The position numbers were made by a program, and so were the translations under genes. A stretch of DNA of 64,000 nt, taken from Pelagibacterium xiamenense. Lineage in GTDB: Bacteria; Pseudomonadota; Alphaproteobacteria; Rhizobiales; Devosiaceae. The notes under the pieces are model-generated. The model saw only the letters and a list, made by a program, of their open reading frames with translations, did not search any database and was not told the DNA's origin. Location of the stretch: positions 1 to 64,000 of the forward strand of contig NZ_JAJOYS010000004.1 of assembly GCF_021166475.1 (NCBI RefSeq). Reading direction: 5' to 3'. This document shows, piece by piece, positions 37,292 to 47,195 of the stretch (position 1 is its first letter; each line of letters begins with the position of its first letter).

Positions 37292-38396
37292 CCCCGCCGA
37301 GACCCTCGTCGCAGTCCCGCTGGGAGACCGCGCGTACGACATCGTCATCAGCAGGAACGCCATCGACAGCGCGGGTGACCGGCTCAAGACACTCTTTCCC
37401 GGCGCCCGCTTCGGCATCGTCACCGACGAGAACGTCGCCAAGGCCCAGCTTCCGCGGCTCACAGCGGCGCTCGATGCCGCGGGGCTCGCGCACACCACAA
37501 TCACCGTACCCGCGGGCGAGGCGAGCAAGTCCTATGCCTGTTTCGAGTATGTCGTCGATGCCATTCTGGAAGCAAAGCTCGAACGCAGCGACATCGTCAT
37601 CGCCCTCGGCGGCGGCGTGATCGGCGACCTCGCGGGTTTCGCCGCCTCGGTGGCGCGGCGCGGCATGGATTTCGTCCAGATCCCCACGTCGCTCCTCGCA
37701 CAGGTCGATTCCTCGGTCGGCGGCAAGACCGGGATCAACTCCCGCCATGGCAAAAACCTCGTCGGCGCCTTCCACCAGCCGCGCCTTGTGCTCGCCGATC
37801 TTTCTGCGCTCGAGACGCTGCCCGAGCGCCAGTTCCGCGCCGGCTATGCCGAAGTCGCCAAATACGGACTGATCGACGATGCGGCATTCTTTTTCTGGCT
37901 TGAGGATAATTTCAAGGAGATCGCTTCCGGCGGTCCGGCGCGCGCCGAAGCCATTGCACGCTCCTGCGCCGCCAAAGCACGCGTCGTCGTCGCCGACGAG
38001 CGCGAAACCGGTGCCCGGGCGCTCCTGAACCTTGGGCACACCTTCGGCCACGCGCTCGAAAAGGCCACCGGTTATTCCGACCGCCTGCTGCACGGCGAAG
38101 GCGTCGCCATCGGCATGGTCCTCGCGCATCGGTTTTCCGCGAAGCTCGGGCTCTGCCCCGGCCAGGACGTCAGCCGCGTTATCGCCCATTTGCAAAGCGC
38201 GGGTCTGCCCACTACATTGGCTGACATTCCCGGAGACTTGCCACCCACTTCCCGATTGATGGACATGATCGCGCAGGACAAGAAGGTTTCCCGCGGCGCC
38301 CTCACGTTCATCCTCACGCGCGGGATCGGGCAATCGTTCATCGAGCGCAACGTCGATCCGGCACAGGTAAGTACTTTCCTCGAGGACATACGATAA
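37281..38396 (+). CDS. aroB: 3-dehydroquinate synthase
   Basis: A 371-residue NAD- and metal-dependent enzyme that closes the carbocycle in the shikimate pathway. GGGVIGDLAGFAASVARRG (nucleotide/substrate loop), QIPTSLLAQVDSSVGGKTG and the metal-ligand region LNLGHTFGHALEK are present. Overlaps aroK at the 5' end and hands over to the next gene with TAATG, so aroK-aroB-CorC is a tight operon. Confidence 0.96.
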   Translation: MTDSPAETLVAVPLGDRAYDIVISRNAIDSAGDRLKTLFPGARFGIVTDENVAKAQLPRLTAALDAAGLAHTTITVPAGEASKSYACFEYVVDAILEAKLERSDIVIALGGGVIGDLAGFAASVARRGMDFVQIPTSLLAQVDSSVGGKTGINSRHGKNLVGAFHQPRLVLADLSALETLPERQFRAGYAEVAKYGLIDDAAFFFWLEDNFKEIASGGPARAEAIARSCAAKARVVVADERETGARALLNLGHTFGHALEKATGYSDRLLHGEGVAIGMVLAHRFSAKLGLCPGQDVSRVIAHLQSAGLPTTLADIPGDLPPTSRLMDMIAQDKKVSRGALTFILTRGIGQSFIERNVDPAQVSTFLEDIR

Positions 38397-39676
38397 TGGA
38401 CACAACCCTCTGGTTGTCTCTTGCTGCCATCATCGCCCTTCTGGCGATGAGCTTTTTCTTTTCGGGCTCGGAAACCGCACTGACCGCCGCCTCGCGGGTG
38501 CGCATGCACCAGCTCGCGCGATCGGGCAATCCGCGCGCGACTCTGGTCGAGAAGCTGACGTCCGAAAAGGAGCGGCTCATCGGCGCCATCCTTCTGGGCA
38601 ACAACGTCGTCAACATTCTCGCCTCGACGCTGGCTGCGAGCGTGCTCATTCAGATCTTCGGGGAAGCCGGCATCGCCTACGCGACGCTCGCCATGACAGC
38701 AGCAGTGGTTATCTTCTCCGAGGTGCTGCCCAAGACCCTTGCGCTCCTGCGCCCCGACGGCTTCGCACTCGTCGTCGCGCCTGTGATCCGCGTCATCGTC
38801 TTTCTCTTTGCGCCGGTGACCCACGCGGTCCAGGGACTGGTCAACATCATCCTCCGCGCCTTCGGGCTCGACACCACCAAGGCGAGCGCGATTTCCGCCC
38901 ATGAAGAGCTGCGCGGCACGGTGGATTATTTTCACTCAGAAGGCGAAGTGGTCAAACACGACCGCGACATGCTCGACGGCATTCTCGACCTGCGGGAGCT
39001 CGAAGTCTCCGACGTGATGGTGCACAGAACCCGCATGCTCGCGCTCGACGCCGACATGCCTGCGGACGAGCTGATCGGCGCCATTCTCGACAGCCCGTTC
39101 ACCCGTGTGCCGCTTTACCGCGAAAAGCAGGACAACATCGTGGGCATCGTCCACGCCAAGGACCTGCTGCGCGCGATCCAGAAGGCCGAGGGCGACGTCT
39201 CCAAGGTCAACGTCCAACGCATCGCCTTCAAGCCGTGGTTCGTGCCGGACACAACTTCGGTCCAGGCGCAGCTGAACGCGTTTTTGAAGCGCAAGCTCCA
39301 TTTTGCGCTCGTCGTCGACGAGTATGGCGAAGTGCAGGGTCTCGTGACCCTCGAGGATATCCTCGAGGAAATCGTGGGCGATATCGCCGACGAGCACGAC
39401 ACCGTTATCGAGGGCCTGACAAAACAGGCCGACGGTTCCTATATCATGGACGGCAGCCTGCCGATCCGCGATTTGAACCGCGCACTCGACTGGAACCTGC
39501 CGGACGAGGAAGCGACGACGCTCGCGGGCCTCGTAATCCACGAAGCCAAGCTCATCCCCGAGCCCGGCCAGCAGTTCACGTTTCACAACCTGCGCTTCAA
39601 GGTGCTCAAGAAGACCCACAACCGGATTACCCAGTTGCGGGTCACACCGATCGATCAGAACGTCGCGGCGAAATAG
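38396..39676 (+). CDS. HlyC/CorC family transporter (CNNM domain, CBS pair, CorC_HlyC)
   Basis: A 426-residue inner-membrane protein. Four-helix DUF21/CNNM domain (about 1-170, with FFSGSETALTAASRVRMHQL and LGNNVVNILASTLAAS), two CBS domains (200-325), and the C-terminal CorC_HlyC domain (340-420, YIMDGSLPIRDLNRAL). Related proteins handle magnesium/cobalt efflux or sense nucleotide and magnesium. The start shares one base with the aroB stop; this linkage recurs in alphaproteobacteria. Confidence 0.92.
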   Translation: MDTTLWLSLAAIIALLAMSFFFSGSETALTAASRVRMHQLARSGNPRATLVEKLTSEKERLIGAILLGNNVVNILASTLAASVLIQIFGEAGIAYATLAMTAAVVIFSEVLPKTLALLRPDGFALVVAPVIRVIVFLFAPVTHAVQGLVNIILRAFGLDTTKASAISAHEELRGTVDYFHSEGEVVKHDRDMLDGILDLRELEVSDVMVHRTRMLALDADMPADELIGAILDSPFTRVPLYREKQDNIVGIVHAKDLLRAIQKAEGDVSKVNVQRIAFKPWFVPDTTSVQAQLNAFLKRKLHFALVVDEYGEVQGLVTLEDILEEIVGDIADEHDTVIEGLTKQADGSYIMDGSLPIRDLNRALDWNLPDEEATTLAGLVIHEAKLIPEPGQQFTFHNLRFKVLKKTHNRITQLRVTPIDQNVAAK

Positions 39677-39691
39677 GCTGAAGCTGCCCGC

Positions 39692-39949
39692 TCAGCTCTC
39701 GACTTCGATCGCCAGCGCGTGCAGGCCCGCGTCGAACTGGGGCTTCAGTGCCTCATTGATGGCACGATGTTGCGCCACACGGCTCAGTCCGGCGAGCTTC
39801 GGGCTCGCGATGCGGACCCGGAAATGCGTGTTTCCACCCTCACGCCAGCCCGCATGGCCGCGGTGACGTTCGGATTCGTCCTCGACTTCGAGAAAGCTGG
39901 GAGAAAAACGATCGGTCAGTGTGGCTTCAATCGTGTCGCGTACGCTCAT
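39692..39949 (-). CDS. bolA: BolA family protein
   Basis: An 85-residue protein with the BolA fold: IEATLTDRFSPSFLEVEDES, the loop HAGWREGGNTHFRVRI with the conserved His, and HRAINEALKPQFDAGLHALA. BolA proteins pair with monothiol glutaredoxins to handle iron-sulfur clusters and iron signals. Start ATG 39949 gives the standard N-terminus MSVRDTIEATL. It is divergent from the J-domain gene (130 bp), a preserved pair in this order. Confidence 0.93.
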   Translation of the reverse strand: MSVRDTIEATLTDRFSPSFLEVEDESERHRGHAGWREGGNTHFRVRIASPKLAGLSRVAQHRAINEALKPQFDAGLHALAIEVES

Positions 39950-40079
39950 GATGTCAACAGGCCTCTGCGTTGATTTTGGCCAATAAGGCCGGGGCAAACG
40001 GATTTGAAAGGGTATATGCTTATGGGCTGCGATTTGCGCAAGGGTCCAAGAGCAGACCGGAACGGCTAGAAAAGTGACG

Positions 40080-40733
40080 ATGAAAGAAACGAATAAACTG
40101 TTCGATTCCATTCGCATCAAGCCCCGCCGCGGCGGCGCCTCCACCGAGCAGGCGGCCGATACGCGTCCAGGCTGCGATTGGGACGGCTGCGACAATCCCG
40201 GAATATACAAAGCTCCCAAGGGTGCCGCGGCCGAAGGGAAATTCCACAATTTCTGCCTCGAGCACGTGCGCCACTACAACAAGGCCTACAACTATTTCTC
40301 CGGTATGAGCGACGAAGAGATCGCCAACCATGCCCAGAAGATGAACGCGCCCGGCAGCCGCGAAACCTGGGCGTTCGGCTCCAACCGCATGGGCGCATCC
40401 AACCCGCAGCCGCGCAAGTTCAAGACGCGTGACTATACCGGCAAGCGGATGCACGATCCCAACAACCTGTTCGCTCGTCTTCAGCGCAACCAGGCCCGCG
40501 CCAATGGCGGCACGCAGACCGAACGCGAGGTCACGCTTACCGGCCAGGACCGCATGGCGCTCGAAACCCTTGGGCTGGAGGGTCGTAAATCGCGCGAGGA
40601 AATCAAGTCGGCCTATAAGAGCCTCGTCAAAATCCATCACCCCGACGCCAATGGCGGCGACAAGCGTTCCGAAGAGCGCCTGCGCGCGATTATTTCAGCC
40701 TACAATCATTTGAAGGCGAAAGGGCTGGTATAG
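40080..40733 (+). CDS. J-domain protein with N-terminal Cys motif
   Basis: About 217 residues. The C-terminal J domain (about 150-217) has the HPD motif (KIHHPDANGGDKRSEERL). The N-terminal part carries CDWDGC...FCLEH, a C-x4-C and C-x2-H arrangement that could bind a metal. This reversed layout (J domain last) is typical of the alphaproteobacterial protein found upstream of cobS. It presumably recruits DnaK to a client; whether that is CobS/CobT is untested. An in-frame GTG lies 6 nt before the chosen ATG. Confidence 0.85.
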   Translation: MKETNKLFDSIRIKPRRGGASTEQAADTRPGCDWDGCDNPGIYKAPKGAAAEGKFHNFCLEHVRHYNKAYNYFSGMSDEEIANHAQKMNAPGSRETWAFGSNRMGASNPQPRKFKTRDYTGKRMHDPNNLFARLQRNQARANGGTQTEREVTLTGQDRMALETLGLEGRKSREEIKSAYKSLVKIHHPDANGGDKRSEERLRAIISAYNHLKAKGLV

Positions 40734-40858
40734 CCTGGCCCGACTGCACAAATAAGCAGCCAACGACGGGCTAGGCCAATGACGGGAATGCTGTTATAGG
40801 TCAGCCGCATTTCTCCTGCCGACGCGATTAAAGACGCGCCTTTTCAAGAGGCAAGACT

Positions 40859-41836
40859 ATGACTGAGTTTTCCAACCTGCCCGATACCGAGTTTAACGTC
40901 CGCGAAACGTTCGGCATCGACAGCGACCTCGTGGTCAAGGGCTATAAGGACACCGATCCGCACGTCCCCGAGCTGGACCCCGACTATCTGTTCGACCGCA
41001 ACACCACCCTTGCGATTCTCGCCGGCTTTGCATTCAACCGCCGCGTCATGGTGCAGGGCTATCACGGCACGGGGAAATCCACCCATATCGAGCAGGTCGC
41101 AGCGCGCTTGAACTGGCCGCTGGTGCGCGTCAACCTCGACAGCCACGTCTCGCGGATCGATCTCGTGGGCAAGGACGCGATTGTCTTGAAGGACGGCAAG
41201 CAGGTCACCGAATTCCGCGACGGCATACTGCCCTGGGCGGTGCAGAACAACATCGCGCTCGTGTTCGACGAATACGACGCCGGACGTCCCGACGTGATGT
41301 TCGTGATCCAGCGCATCCTCGAGGCCTCGGGCCGCCTGACGCTTCTCGACCAGAACCGCGTGATCCGTCCGCATCCCGCGTTCCGCCTGTTCGCGACCAC
41401 CAACACCATCGGGCTGGGCGATACCTCGGGGCTCTATCATGGCACCCAGCAGATCAACCAGGGTCAGATGGACCGCTGGTCAATCGTCACGACGCTCAAC
41501 TATCTGCCGCACGAAAAGGAAACCGGGATCGTTCTCGCCAAGGCCAAGTCCTATCAGAACCCCGAGGGCGAAAAGACCGTTTCCAACATGGTGCGCGTCG
41601 CCGATCTCACGCGTTCGGCCTTCATCAACGGCGACCTTTCCACCGTGATGAGCCCTCGCTCGGTGATCACCTGGGCGGAAAACGCGGAAATCTTCGGCGA
41701 CATCGGCTTTGCTTTCCGGCTGACCTTCCTCAACAAGTGCGACGAACTCGAACGCCCCGTTGTGGCCGAGTTCTATCAGCGCGTGTTTGGTGAAGACCTG
41801 CCCGAATCCGCGGCCAATCTCGCGATTTCCGCTTAA
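40859..41836 (+). CDS. cobS: Cobaltochelatase subunit CobS
   Basis: A 325-residue AAA+ ATPase of the aerobic CobNST cobaltochelatase, which inserts cobalt into hydrogenobyrinate diamide for vitamin B12. Walker A is [13 protein letters not shown], Walker [10 protein letters not shown]; the N-terminal block [20 protein letters not shown] is family-specific. It is followed by cobT after 54 nt. The large subunit CobN is not in the window. Confidence 0.95.
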   Translation: MTEFSNLPDTEFNVRETFGIDSDLVVKGYKDTDPHVPELDPDYLFDRNTTLAILAGFAFNRRVMVQGYHGTGKSTHIEQVAARLNWPLVRVNLDSHVSRIDLVGKDAIVLKDGKQVTEFRDGILPWAVQNNIALVFDEYDAGRPDVMFVIQRILEASGRLTLLDQNRVIRPHPAFRLFATTNTIGLGDTSGLYHGTQQINQGQMDRWSIVTTLNYLPHEKETGIVLAKAKSYQNPEGEKTVSNMVRVADLTRSAFINGDLSTVMSPRSVITWAENAEIFGDIGFAFRLTFLNKCDELERPVVAEFYQRVFGEDLPESAANLAISA

Positions 41837-41890
41837 CCTTCATTTCTATGCACGGCCCCCAACCATCCGGGCCGTGCCGGATGATTGCCC

Positions 41891-43774
41891 ATGGCCACGC
41901 CACCGCGCCCGAAAGCCAATAAACCCGATCCGACCCTGGTGTTCAAATCCGCCGTGGGCGCGACCGTGCGGACGATTGCGGGCAAGCCCGAGCTTGAGGT
42001 GAGCTTTACCGCCGACCGGGCGATCCTGACGTCGGACAAGGCCCGGCTAGCGGCGCTACCGCGTCTCCCGACGACGCGCGACATCGCGATCGCACGCGGG
42101 CAGGGCGATGCCATGGCGATGCGGCTGGCGAGCCACGACCCGGCCTGCCACCGCAAGATGGCGCCGCAGGACCCTGATGCCCGCGCTGTTTTCGATGCGC
42201 TTGAGCAGGCCCGCGTGGAGTCTTTGGGCGCCAAGCGCATGGCCGGCATGGGCGCGAACCTTGCTGAAATGCTCGAGGACCGGCTGTTCCGCGCCAACTA
42301 TGCCAATGTGACCGAACTCGATGACGCCCCCCTCGCCGAAGCGCTGGGCCTGATGTTGCGCGAAAAGCTCGCCGGGATCGACGTGCCGCCCTCCGGACGC
42401 GAGATCGTCAATCTCTGGCGCGAGGAAGTGGAGACGCGCACGGGGACGTCACTGGACGCGCTCGCGCAGCATCTCGACAATCAGACCGAATTCTCCCGCG
42501 CCGCCCGCACCATTCTGCGCGACCTTGATCTGATCTCGGATGCCGAACTCGATCAGCAGGAGCCCGACGAGAGCGACGGCGGCGACGCGGACGCGCAGAA
42601 CAACCAGGCCGTCAACGGCGACGAAGACCAGCAAGAGGGTGAATCCGACGGCGCCGAAATGGAAGGCACCGAAGAGGCGCCCGGCGAGCACGAGGAAGCC
42701 GGCGACGTCGAGGGCATGGAAGCCGACATGGCTGAGGGCGACGAAGAGGCCGCCCAGGCCAGCGAGGATACCCCCGCCCCGCCGCCCCAGGGGGACGGCG
42801 AGCACCGGCTGTCCAACGAGCCGACCTACAAGATCTTCACCAACAAGTTCGACGAGATCGTTTCCGCCGCCGAACTCTGTCCCACCGAAGAGCTCGACCA
42901 GCTCCGGCAATTGCTCGACAAGCAGCTCGAGCACCTCGCCGGTGCCGTGGCGCGGCTCGCCAACAAGCTCCAACGCCGCCTGATGGCGCAGCAGAACCGC
43001 GGCTGGGATTTCGATCTCGAAGAAGGCATCCTCGACACAGCGCGCCTGACCCGCGTTGTGACCGATCCGCTGCAGGCACTCTCGTTCAAGGAAGAACGCG
43101 ATACCGAATTCCGCGACACCGTGGTGACCCTGCTGATCGACAACTCCGGCTCGATGCGCGGTCGGCCGATCACCATCGCGGCGATCTGCGGGGATATTCT
43201 CGCGCGCACGCTCGAGCGCTGTGGCGTGAAGGTCGAGATCCTCGGCTTCACCACCCGCGCCTGGAAGGGCGGCAAATCGCGCGAGGCGTGGCTCGATGCC
43301 GGACGACCGCCCAACCCGGGCCGCGTCAACGATATCCGGCACATCATCTATAAGAGCGCCGACGAGCCATGGCGGCACGCCAAGCGCAACCTCGGGCTGA
43401 TGATGCGCGAGGGGCTCCTGAAGGAGAACATCGACGGCGAGGCCTTGCAATGGGCCCACAAGCGTCTGCTTGGCCGCCCGGAAAACCGCCGCATCATGAT
43501 GGTGATCTCCGACGGCGCCCCGGTCGACGACTCCACCCAGAGCGTCAATCCGGGTAATTACCTCGAAGCGCACCTGCGTTCGGTGATCGAGGAGATCGAG
43601 ACCCGCTCGCCCATCCAACTCGTCGCCATCGGCATCGGCCACGACGTGACGCGCTACTACCGCCGCGCCGTCACCATTCTGGATGCGGACGAGCTCGCCG
43701 GTGCGATGACGGACAATCTCGCCGCGCTGTTCGATGAGGAAGCCCCCGGCGAAGCGCGCAGGCGATGGCGCTGA
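41891..43774 (+). CDS. cobT: Cobaltochelatase subunit CobT
   Basis: A 627-residue partner of CobS. An N-terminal helical region (1-210), a very acidic linker (about 215-300, rich in Glu/Asp/Gly), and a C-terminal von Willebrand A domain with the metal site DNSGSMRG and later [16 protein letters not shown] 41891 is preferred to an in-frame TTG 6 nt upstream. The 3' end overlaps the next gene by 10 nt. Confidence 0.95.
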   Translation: MATPPRPKANKPDPTLVFKSAVGATVRTIAGKPELEVSFTADRAILTSDKARLAALPRLPTTRDIAIARGQGDAMAMRLASHDPACHRKMAPQDPDARAVFDALEQARVESLGAKRMAGMGANLAEMLEDRLFRANYANVTELDDAPLAEALGLMLREKLAGIDVPPSGREIVNLWREEVETRTGTSLDALAQHLDNQTEFSRAARTILRDLDLISDAELDQQEPDESDGGDADAQNNQAVNGDEDQQEGESDGAEMEGTEEAPGEHEEAGDVEGMEADMAEGDEEAAQASEDTPAPPPQGDGEHRLSNEPTYKIFTNKFDEIVSAAELCPTEELDQLRQLLDKQLEHLAGAVARLANKLQRRLMAQQNRGWDFDLEEGILDTARLTRVVTDPLQALSFKEERDTEFRDTVVTLLIDNSGSMRGRPITIAAICGDILARTLERCGVKVEILGFTTRAWKGGKSREAWLDAGRPPNPGRVNDIRHIIYKSADEPWRHAKRNLGLMMREGLLKENIDGEALQWAHKRLLGRPENRRIMMVISDGAPVDDSTQSVNPGNYLEAHLRSVIEEIETRSPIQLVAIGIGHDVTRYYRRAVTILDADELAGAMTDNLAALFDEEAPGEARRRWR

Positions 43775-44748
43775 GAGCCCCGGCCCTCGCCGCATTCGCC
43801 CTGCTCGCCGCAGCCCCGGCATGCGCCGAACCCATCACCGTGGACGCCCAGCGCATCGCAACCTTCCAGGGTGCACGCGTCGGTGAACCCGTCGACAGTC
43901 TGGTCTTCCGGGGCGGGCTCGAACTCGACAGCACCGCCGAGGATTTCGGCGGCATCTCGGATATCGGCATTTTCAACGGCACGCGCTTCGTCGCCGTCAT
44001 CGACAGCGGCTGGCTTCTTTCGGGACAATTCGATTACGACGCAGAAAGCATCCTCTCCGGCCTGAGCGCGGTCGAGATCACGACCGTGACCGACAGCGCC
44101 GGCGAACGTCCCTATGGTTGGCGCGAAAAAGACGCCGAGGCGCTCGATGTCATTATGCGCGATGACGCCCCGGCAGCCATCCGCGTCGGCTTCGAGCGCA
44201 TCACCCGGGTCCTAGACTATACGCTTTCCGCAAACCGCCCCGTGCCCCCTGCCCGATCCGTCGCAATCCCCGGCTGGCTGAGCCAGTTGCGCGGTAACGA
44301 GACGATCGAAGCGCTCTGCATCGCCCCACCCGCGTCCCCCATCGCCGGGTCGACGCTCATCCTCACCGAGGGCGCGGCCAACGGCTCGGGCTGGGCGGCG
44401 ACGCTGTTGGGTGTCGAGGATCGGGGAGACCTCGCCTTGAGCCGCACCGGCGACCTCCATCCCACCAGTTGTGCCTTCCTGCCCGACGGCGACCTGCTGG
44501 TACTCGAACGCGGTCTCTTCATGCTCAGCTTCACCACCCGCATCCGCCGCATCTCGGCAGAGGATGTACACGCCGGGGCCGTCATGGACGGCGATATCCT
44601 TTTCCAAGCGTCCGGACGCGACGTGGACAATTTCGAGGGATTGGCCGTCTATCGGCATGCCAGCGGAGAAACACGCCTTGCCATTGTCTCCGATGACAAT
44701 TTCAATAGCTTCCAAAGAACGTTGCTTTACGAATTCGCCCTGCGCTGA
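43765..44748 (+). CDS. Exported esterase-like protein of the phytase type (PF13449-like)
   Basis: A 327-residue protein. The signal peptide (1-21) ends APACAEP. The mature part looks like a beta-propeller of the 'esterase-like activity of phytase' family: [54 protein letters not shown] and [11 protein letters not shown] recur as short propeller strands. Enzyme activity is not established for most relatives. It overlaps cobT by 10 nt, though no functional tie to cobalamin is known. Confidence 0.85.
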   Translation: MALRAPALAAFALLAAAPACAEPITVDAQRIATFQGARVGEPVDSLVFRGGLELDSTAEDFGGISDIGIFNGTRFVAVIDSGWLLSGQFDYDAESILSGLSAVEITTVTDSAGERPYGWREKDAEALDVIMRDDAPAAIRVGFERITRVLDYTLSANRPVPPARSVAIPGWLSQLRGNETIEALCIAPPASPIAGSTLILTEGAANGSGWAATLLGVEDRGDLALSRTGDLHPTSCAFLPDGDLLVLERGLFMLSFTTRIRRISAEDVHAGAVMDGDILFQASGRDVDNFEGLAVYRHASGETRLAIVSDDNFNSFQRTLLYEFALR

Positions 44749-44773
44749 CTTCCCCACCCCCAAGGAGAACTCC

Positions 44774-45811
44774 ATGAACATCGATCTCTTGCGCGCGCTT
44801 TGCGAGACACCCGGCGCGCCGGGCCGCGAGCACAAGGTCCGCGCGCTCATCGAAAAGGAAATCGAAGGCCTCTTCGACGAGGTCAAGACCGATGCCCTGG
44901 GGTCGCTCCTGTGCAAGCGCAACGGCAAGGGCGAAAACCCCGAAAAGGTCATGCTCCTGTGCCACATGGACGAGATCGCCTTTCTCGTCACCCACGTTTC
45001 GGAGAAGGGCTACATCCACATCGATCCGGTCGGCGGGTTCGATGCGCGCAACCTCTTTTCGCGCCGTGTCCTCGTCGTCACCCGCGATGGCGAGTATAAG
45101 GGTGTCATGAACCCGGGCGGCCGCCCGATCCATATTTCGAGCGCCGACGAGCGCAAGAAGATCCCCGAGCCCAAGGATTTCTTCGTCGATATCGGGTTGG
45201 GCAAGGAGACCCAGAACAAGGTCAAGGTCGGCGACTTCATCGTGATGGATGAGCCGCTCATCGAAATGGGCGAGAAGATCGTTTCAAAAGCGCTCGACAA
45301 CCGCATCGCATGCTGGCTCGGCATCGAGGTCGTCCGCAAGCTCGTCGAAAACGGCGGCAAACACGATTGCGAAATCCACGTCGCCTTCACCGCCCAGGAG
45401 GAAGTCGGCCTGCGCGGTGCCCGCACCGCATCCTATGCCATCAAGCCCGACATCGGTTTCGGCATCGACACCTCGCTTGCCTGCGATACCCCCGGCGTGC
45501 CCGATAGCGAAGCGGTCAACATGCAAGGCAAAGGTTTCGGCCTCCACATCAAGGATTCCTCTTTCATCGCCGATATAGCGCTCGTCGAGGAGATCGAGGA
45601 TCTGGCGATCGAAAAGAAGATCCCCTACCAGCGCACCATCCTCGCGCGCGGAGGTCAGGACGGAGCCGCCGCGCAGCAGGCTGCGGCGGGTGCCAGGGCC
45701 GTCGGAATCGTTGTGGGCACGCGCTACATCCACACGGTCACCGAGATGATCGACAAGACCGACCTGCAAGCGGCGCTCGACATTCTCGTCGCCTATCTCG
45801 AAAAGCATTGA
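44774..45811 (+). CDS. M42 family metallopeptidase (aminopeptidase/endoglucanase-type)
   Basis: A 345-residue cytoplasmic zinc aminopeptidase. Metal and catalytic residues lie in LLCHMDEIAFLV (first His/Asp), KALDNRIACWLG (bridging Asp), FTAQEEVGLRGA (catalytic Glu) and GIDTSLACDTPG. Start ATG 44774 follows an AAGGAGA ribosome-binding site. The family forms large tetrahedral complexes that trim peptides. It probably shares a transcript with the preceding gene (25-nt gap) and ends at a strong terminator. Confidence 0.92.
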   Translation: MNIDLLRALCETPGAPGREHKVRALIEKEIEGLFDEVKTDALGSLLCKRNGKGENPEKVMLLCHMDEIAFLVTHVSEKGYIHIDPVGGFDARNLFSRRVLVVTRDGEYKGVMNPGGRPIHISSADERKKIPEPKDFFVDIGLGKETQNKVKVGDFIVMDEPLIEMGEKIVSKALDNRIACWLGIEVVRKLVENGGKHDCEIHVAFTAQEEVGLRGARTASYAIKPDIGFGIDTSLACDTPGVPDSEAVNMQGKGFGLHIKDSSFIADIALVEEIEDLAIEKKIPYQRTILARGGQDGAAAQQAAAGARAVGIVVGTRYIHTVTEMIDKTDLQAALDILVAYLEKH

Positions 45812-45818
45812 ACCAGAG

Positions 45819-45844
45819 AGGGCGCCCCGGAGGCGCCCTTTTTT
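45819..45844 (+). terminator. Rho-independent terminator after the M42 gene
   Basis: AGGGCGCC (45819-45826) and GGCGCCCT (45832-45839) with loop CCGGA, followed by a T-run to 45844. It abuts the stop codon of the convergent VUT gene. Confidence 0.9.
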
Positions 45845-46480
45845 CTAGCTCGCGATTACGACCCTGTCGGGGATCCAGCCGCGCAGGACCTTATAGGGAA
45901 CGAGCAGCGCGAGGGCGACGAGCATCTTGACGACGAAGTCACCGGCCGCCAGGGAGACCCAGAGCGGCACGTCGCCGCCGACCGAGAGGAACGGCACGGG
46001 GAAAGCGAGCGAGGCGTCCTCCCGGCCAAGCCCGGTATCGAGGAAAGCAAAGGTGCCCGCGAACGCGACACCGAAGAAGAAGAGCGTGTCGATCGCCGAT
46101 CCGATCGTCGACGAGATCAGCGGCGCCTGCCACCAGCGGCCTTGGCGCAGACGGTGGAAGATGACGATATCGAGCGTCTGGGCGATGAGGAACGCCGTGC
46201 CCGAGGCGACCGCAATCCGCGGACTGGCGAGCAGCATGCTCATTGCAACCGCAATTACGAAGCCCACGAGAACCACAATCCGCGCCTTTTCCGGCCCGAA
46301 ATGCCGGTTGGTGAGATCGTTGACGAGAAACGCGATGGGATAGGTGAACGCGCCCCAGGTCAGAAGGTCCGCAAGATTGATCGGCCCGAGCTGCGCCTGG
46401 ACCGGAAACTGGACGAAATAATTGGAGGCCGTGACGACGAAGGCCATCGCTGCGATGGCCAGAACGAAACGCGTGCTCAT
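45845..46480 (-). CDS. VUT family protein (queuosine-precursor transporter type, YhhQ-like)
   Basis: A 211-residue membrane protein with about six helices. Typical family stretches are INLADLLTWGAFTYPIAFLV followed by NDLTNRHFGPEKARIVVLVG, and the later LISSTIGSAIDTLFFFG. COG1738 members import the queuosine precursor preQ0/preQ1. Start ATG 46480 has an AAAGGACC ribosome-binding site. I examined the leader for a preQ1 riboswitch and found none. Downstream of rpmB on the same strand but separated by a hairpin. Confidence 0.88.
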   Translation of the reverse strand: MSTRFVLAIAAMAFVVTASNYFVQFPVQAQLGPINLADLLTWGAFTYPIAFLVNDLTNRHFGPEKARIVVLVGFVIAVAMSMLLASPRIAVASGTAFLIAQTLDIVIFHRLRQGRWWQAPLISSTIGSAIDTLFFFGVAFAGTFAFLDTGLGREDASLAFPVPFLSVGGDVPLWVSLAAGDFVVKMLVALALLVPYKVLRGWIPDRVVIAS

Positions 46481-46602
46481 GACGCGAGGTCCTTTCTTAC
46501 CCAGAGCGGCAATATGACCGCCGGATGTTTTCTCTGGCCGCGCCCCGGCAAATGACCGGTGCAGCCTCCCGCCCATTCTGTCGGTCGACGGGATAAACCA
46601 AA

Positions 46603-46631
46603 CGCCGCGCATTGGATGTCAACGCGCGGCG
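46603..46631 (-). terminator. Probable terminator of rpmB
   Basis: CGCCGCGC (46603-46610) and GCGCGGCG (46624-46631) form a perfect 8-bp stem with a 13-nt loop, 35 nt past the rpmB stop. On the minus strand it is followed by TTTGGTTTA, a weak T-run. Confidence 0.5.
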
Positions 46632-46666
46632 CGAAAAAGCCGGATCAATTCGTCATGACCAAAGGC

Positions 46667-46951
46667 TCAGGAGGCCAGAGCCTGACGAATTTCCTTCTTG
46701 AGGCCGAGTGCGCGCGTCGAAAGCTCGTCGTCCTTGGCTTTCATGAGAAATGCGTCGAGACCGCCGCGATGCTCGACCGTGCGCAGAGCGGACGCCGAGA
46801 CGCGCAGCTTGACCTGACGGTCGAGCGCTTCGGAAATCAGCGTCACATCGCACAGGTTGGGCAGAAAGCGGCGGCGGGTGCGGTTGAGCGCGTGGCTCAC
46901 ATTGTTGCCGGTCATCACGCCCTTGCCGGTCAGTTCACAGCGCCGTGCCAT
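46667..46951 (-). CDS. rpmB: 50S ribosomal protein L28
   Basis: A 94-residue protein of the large ribosomal subunit. The N-terminus [20 protein letters not shown] is diagnostic, followed by [13 protein letters not shown]. Start ATG 46951 gives the canonical N-terminus. It is divergent from the DUF3108 gene, as in many alphaproteobacteria. Confidence 0.97.
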   Translation of the reverse strand: MARRCELTGKGVMTGNNVSHALNRTRRRFLPNLCDVTLISEALDRQVKLRVSASALRTVEHRGGLDAFLMKAKDDELSTRALGLKKEIRQALAS

Positions 46952-47195
46952 TTTGCTTTGTCCTGTCAATCAAAGACCGGGACCGGGGCATAAGCCCCAG
47001 TCGACCAGTCTGGGTACAAACGGAAAGTTTGGCGGGGATATAAAGAAACGCGCCGCACCCGTCAAGCGACTCTGCTGGTTTTGCAGCTTTGGACGCTGGA
47101 CACCGCACAATCGAGCGGGCAACGTGATCGGAACCTGATTCGCCCGCCGGCAATTGGCCGTCACCCGACCAATTCGAAAGTTCAAGAGTGCGCGT

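Noticed and set aside
42500-42830. Acidic low-complexity segment in cobT as a sign of frameshift
   Set aside because: An acidic linker before the VWA domain is normal for CobT, and the frame continues intact.
46481-46666. Possible preQ1 riboswitch before the VUT (queuosine precursor) transporter
   Set aside because: The leader contains hairpins and a TTGACA, but no recognisable preQ1-I, -II or -III consensus; the TTGACA lies in the loop of the rpmB terminator hairpin.
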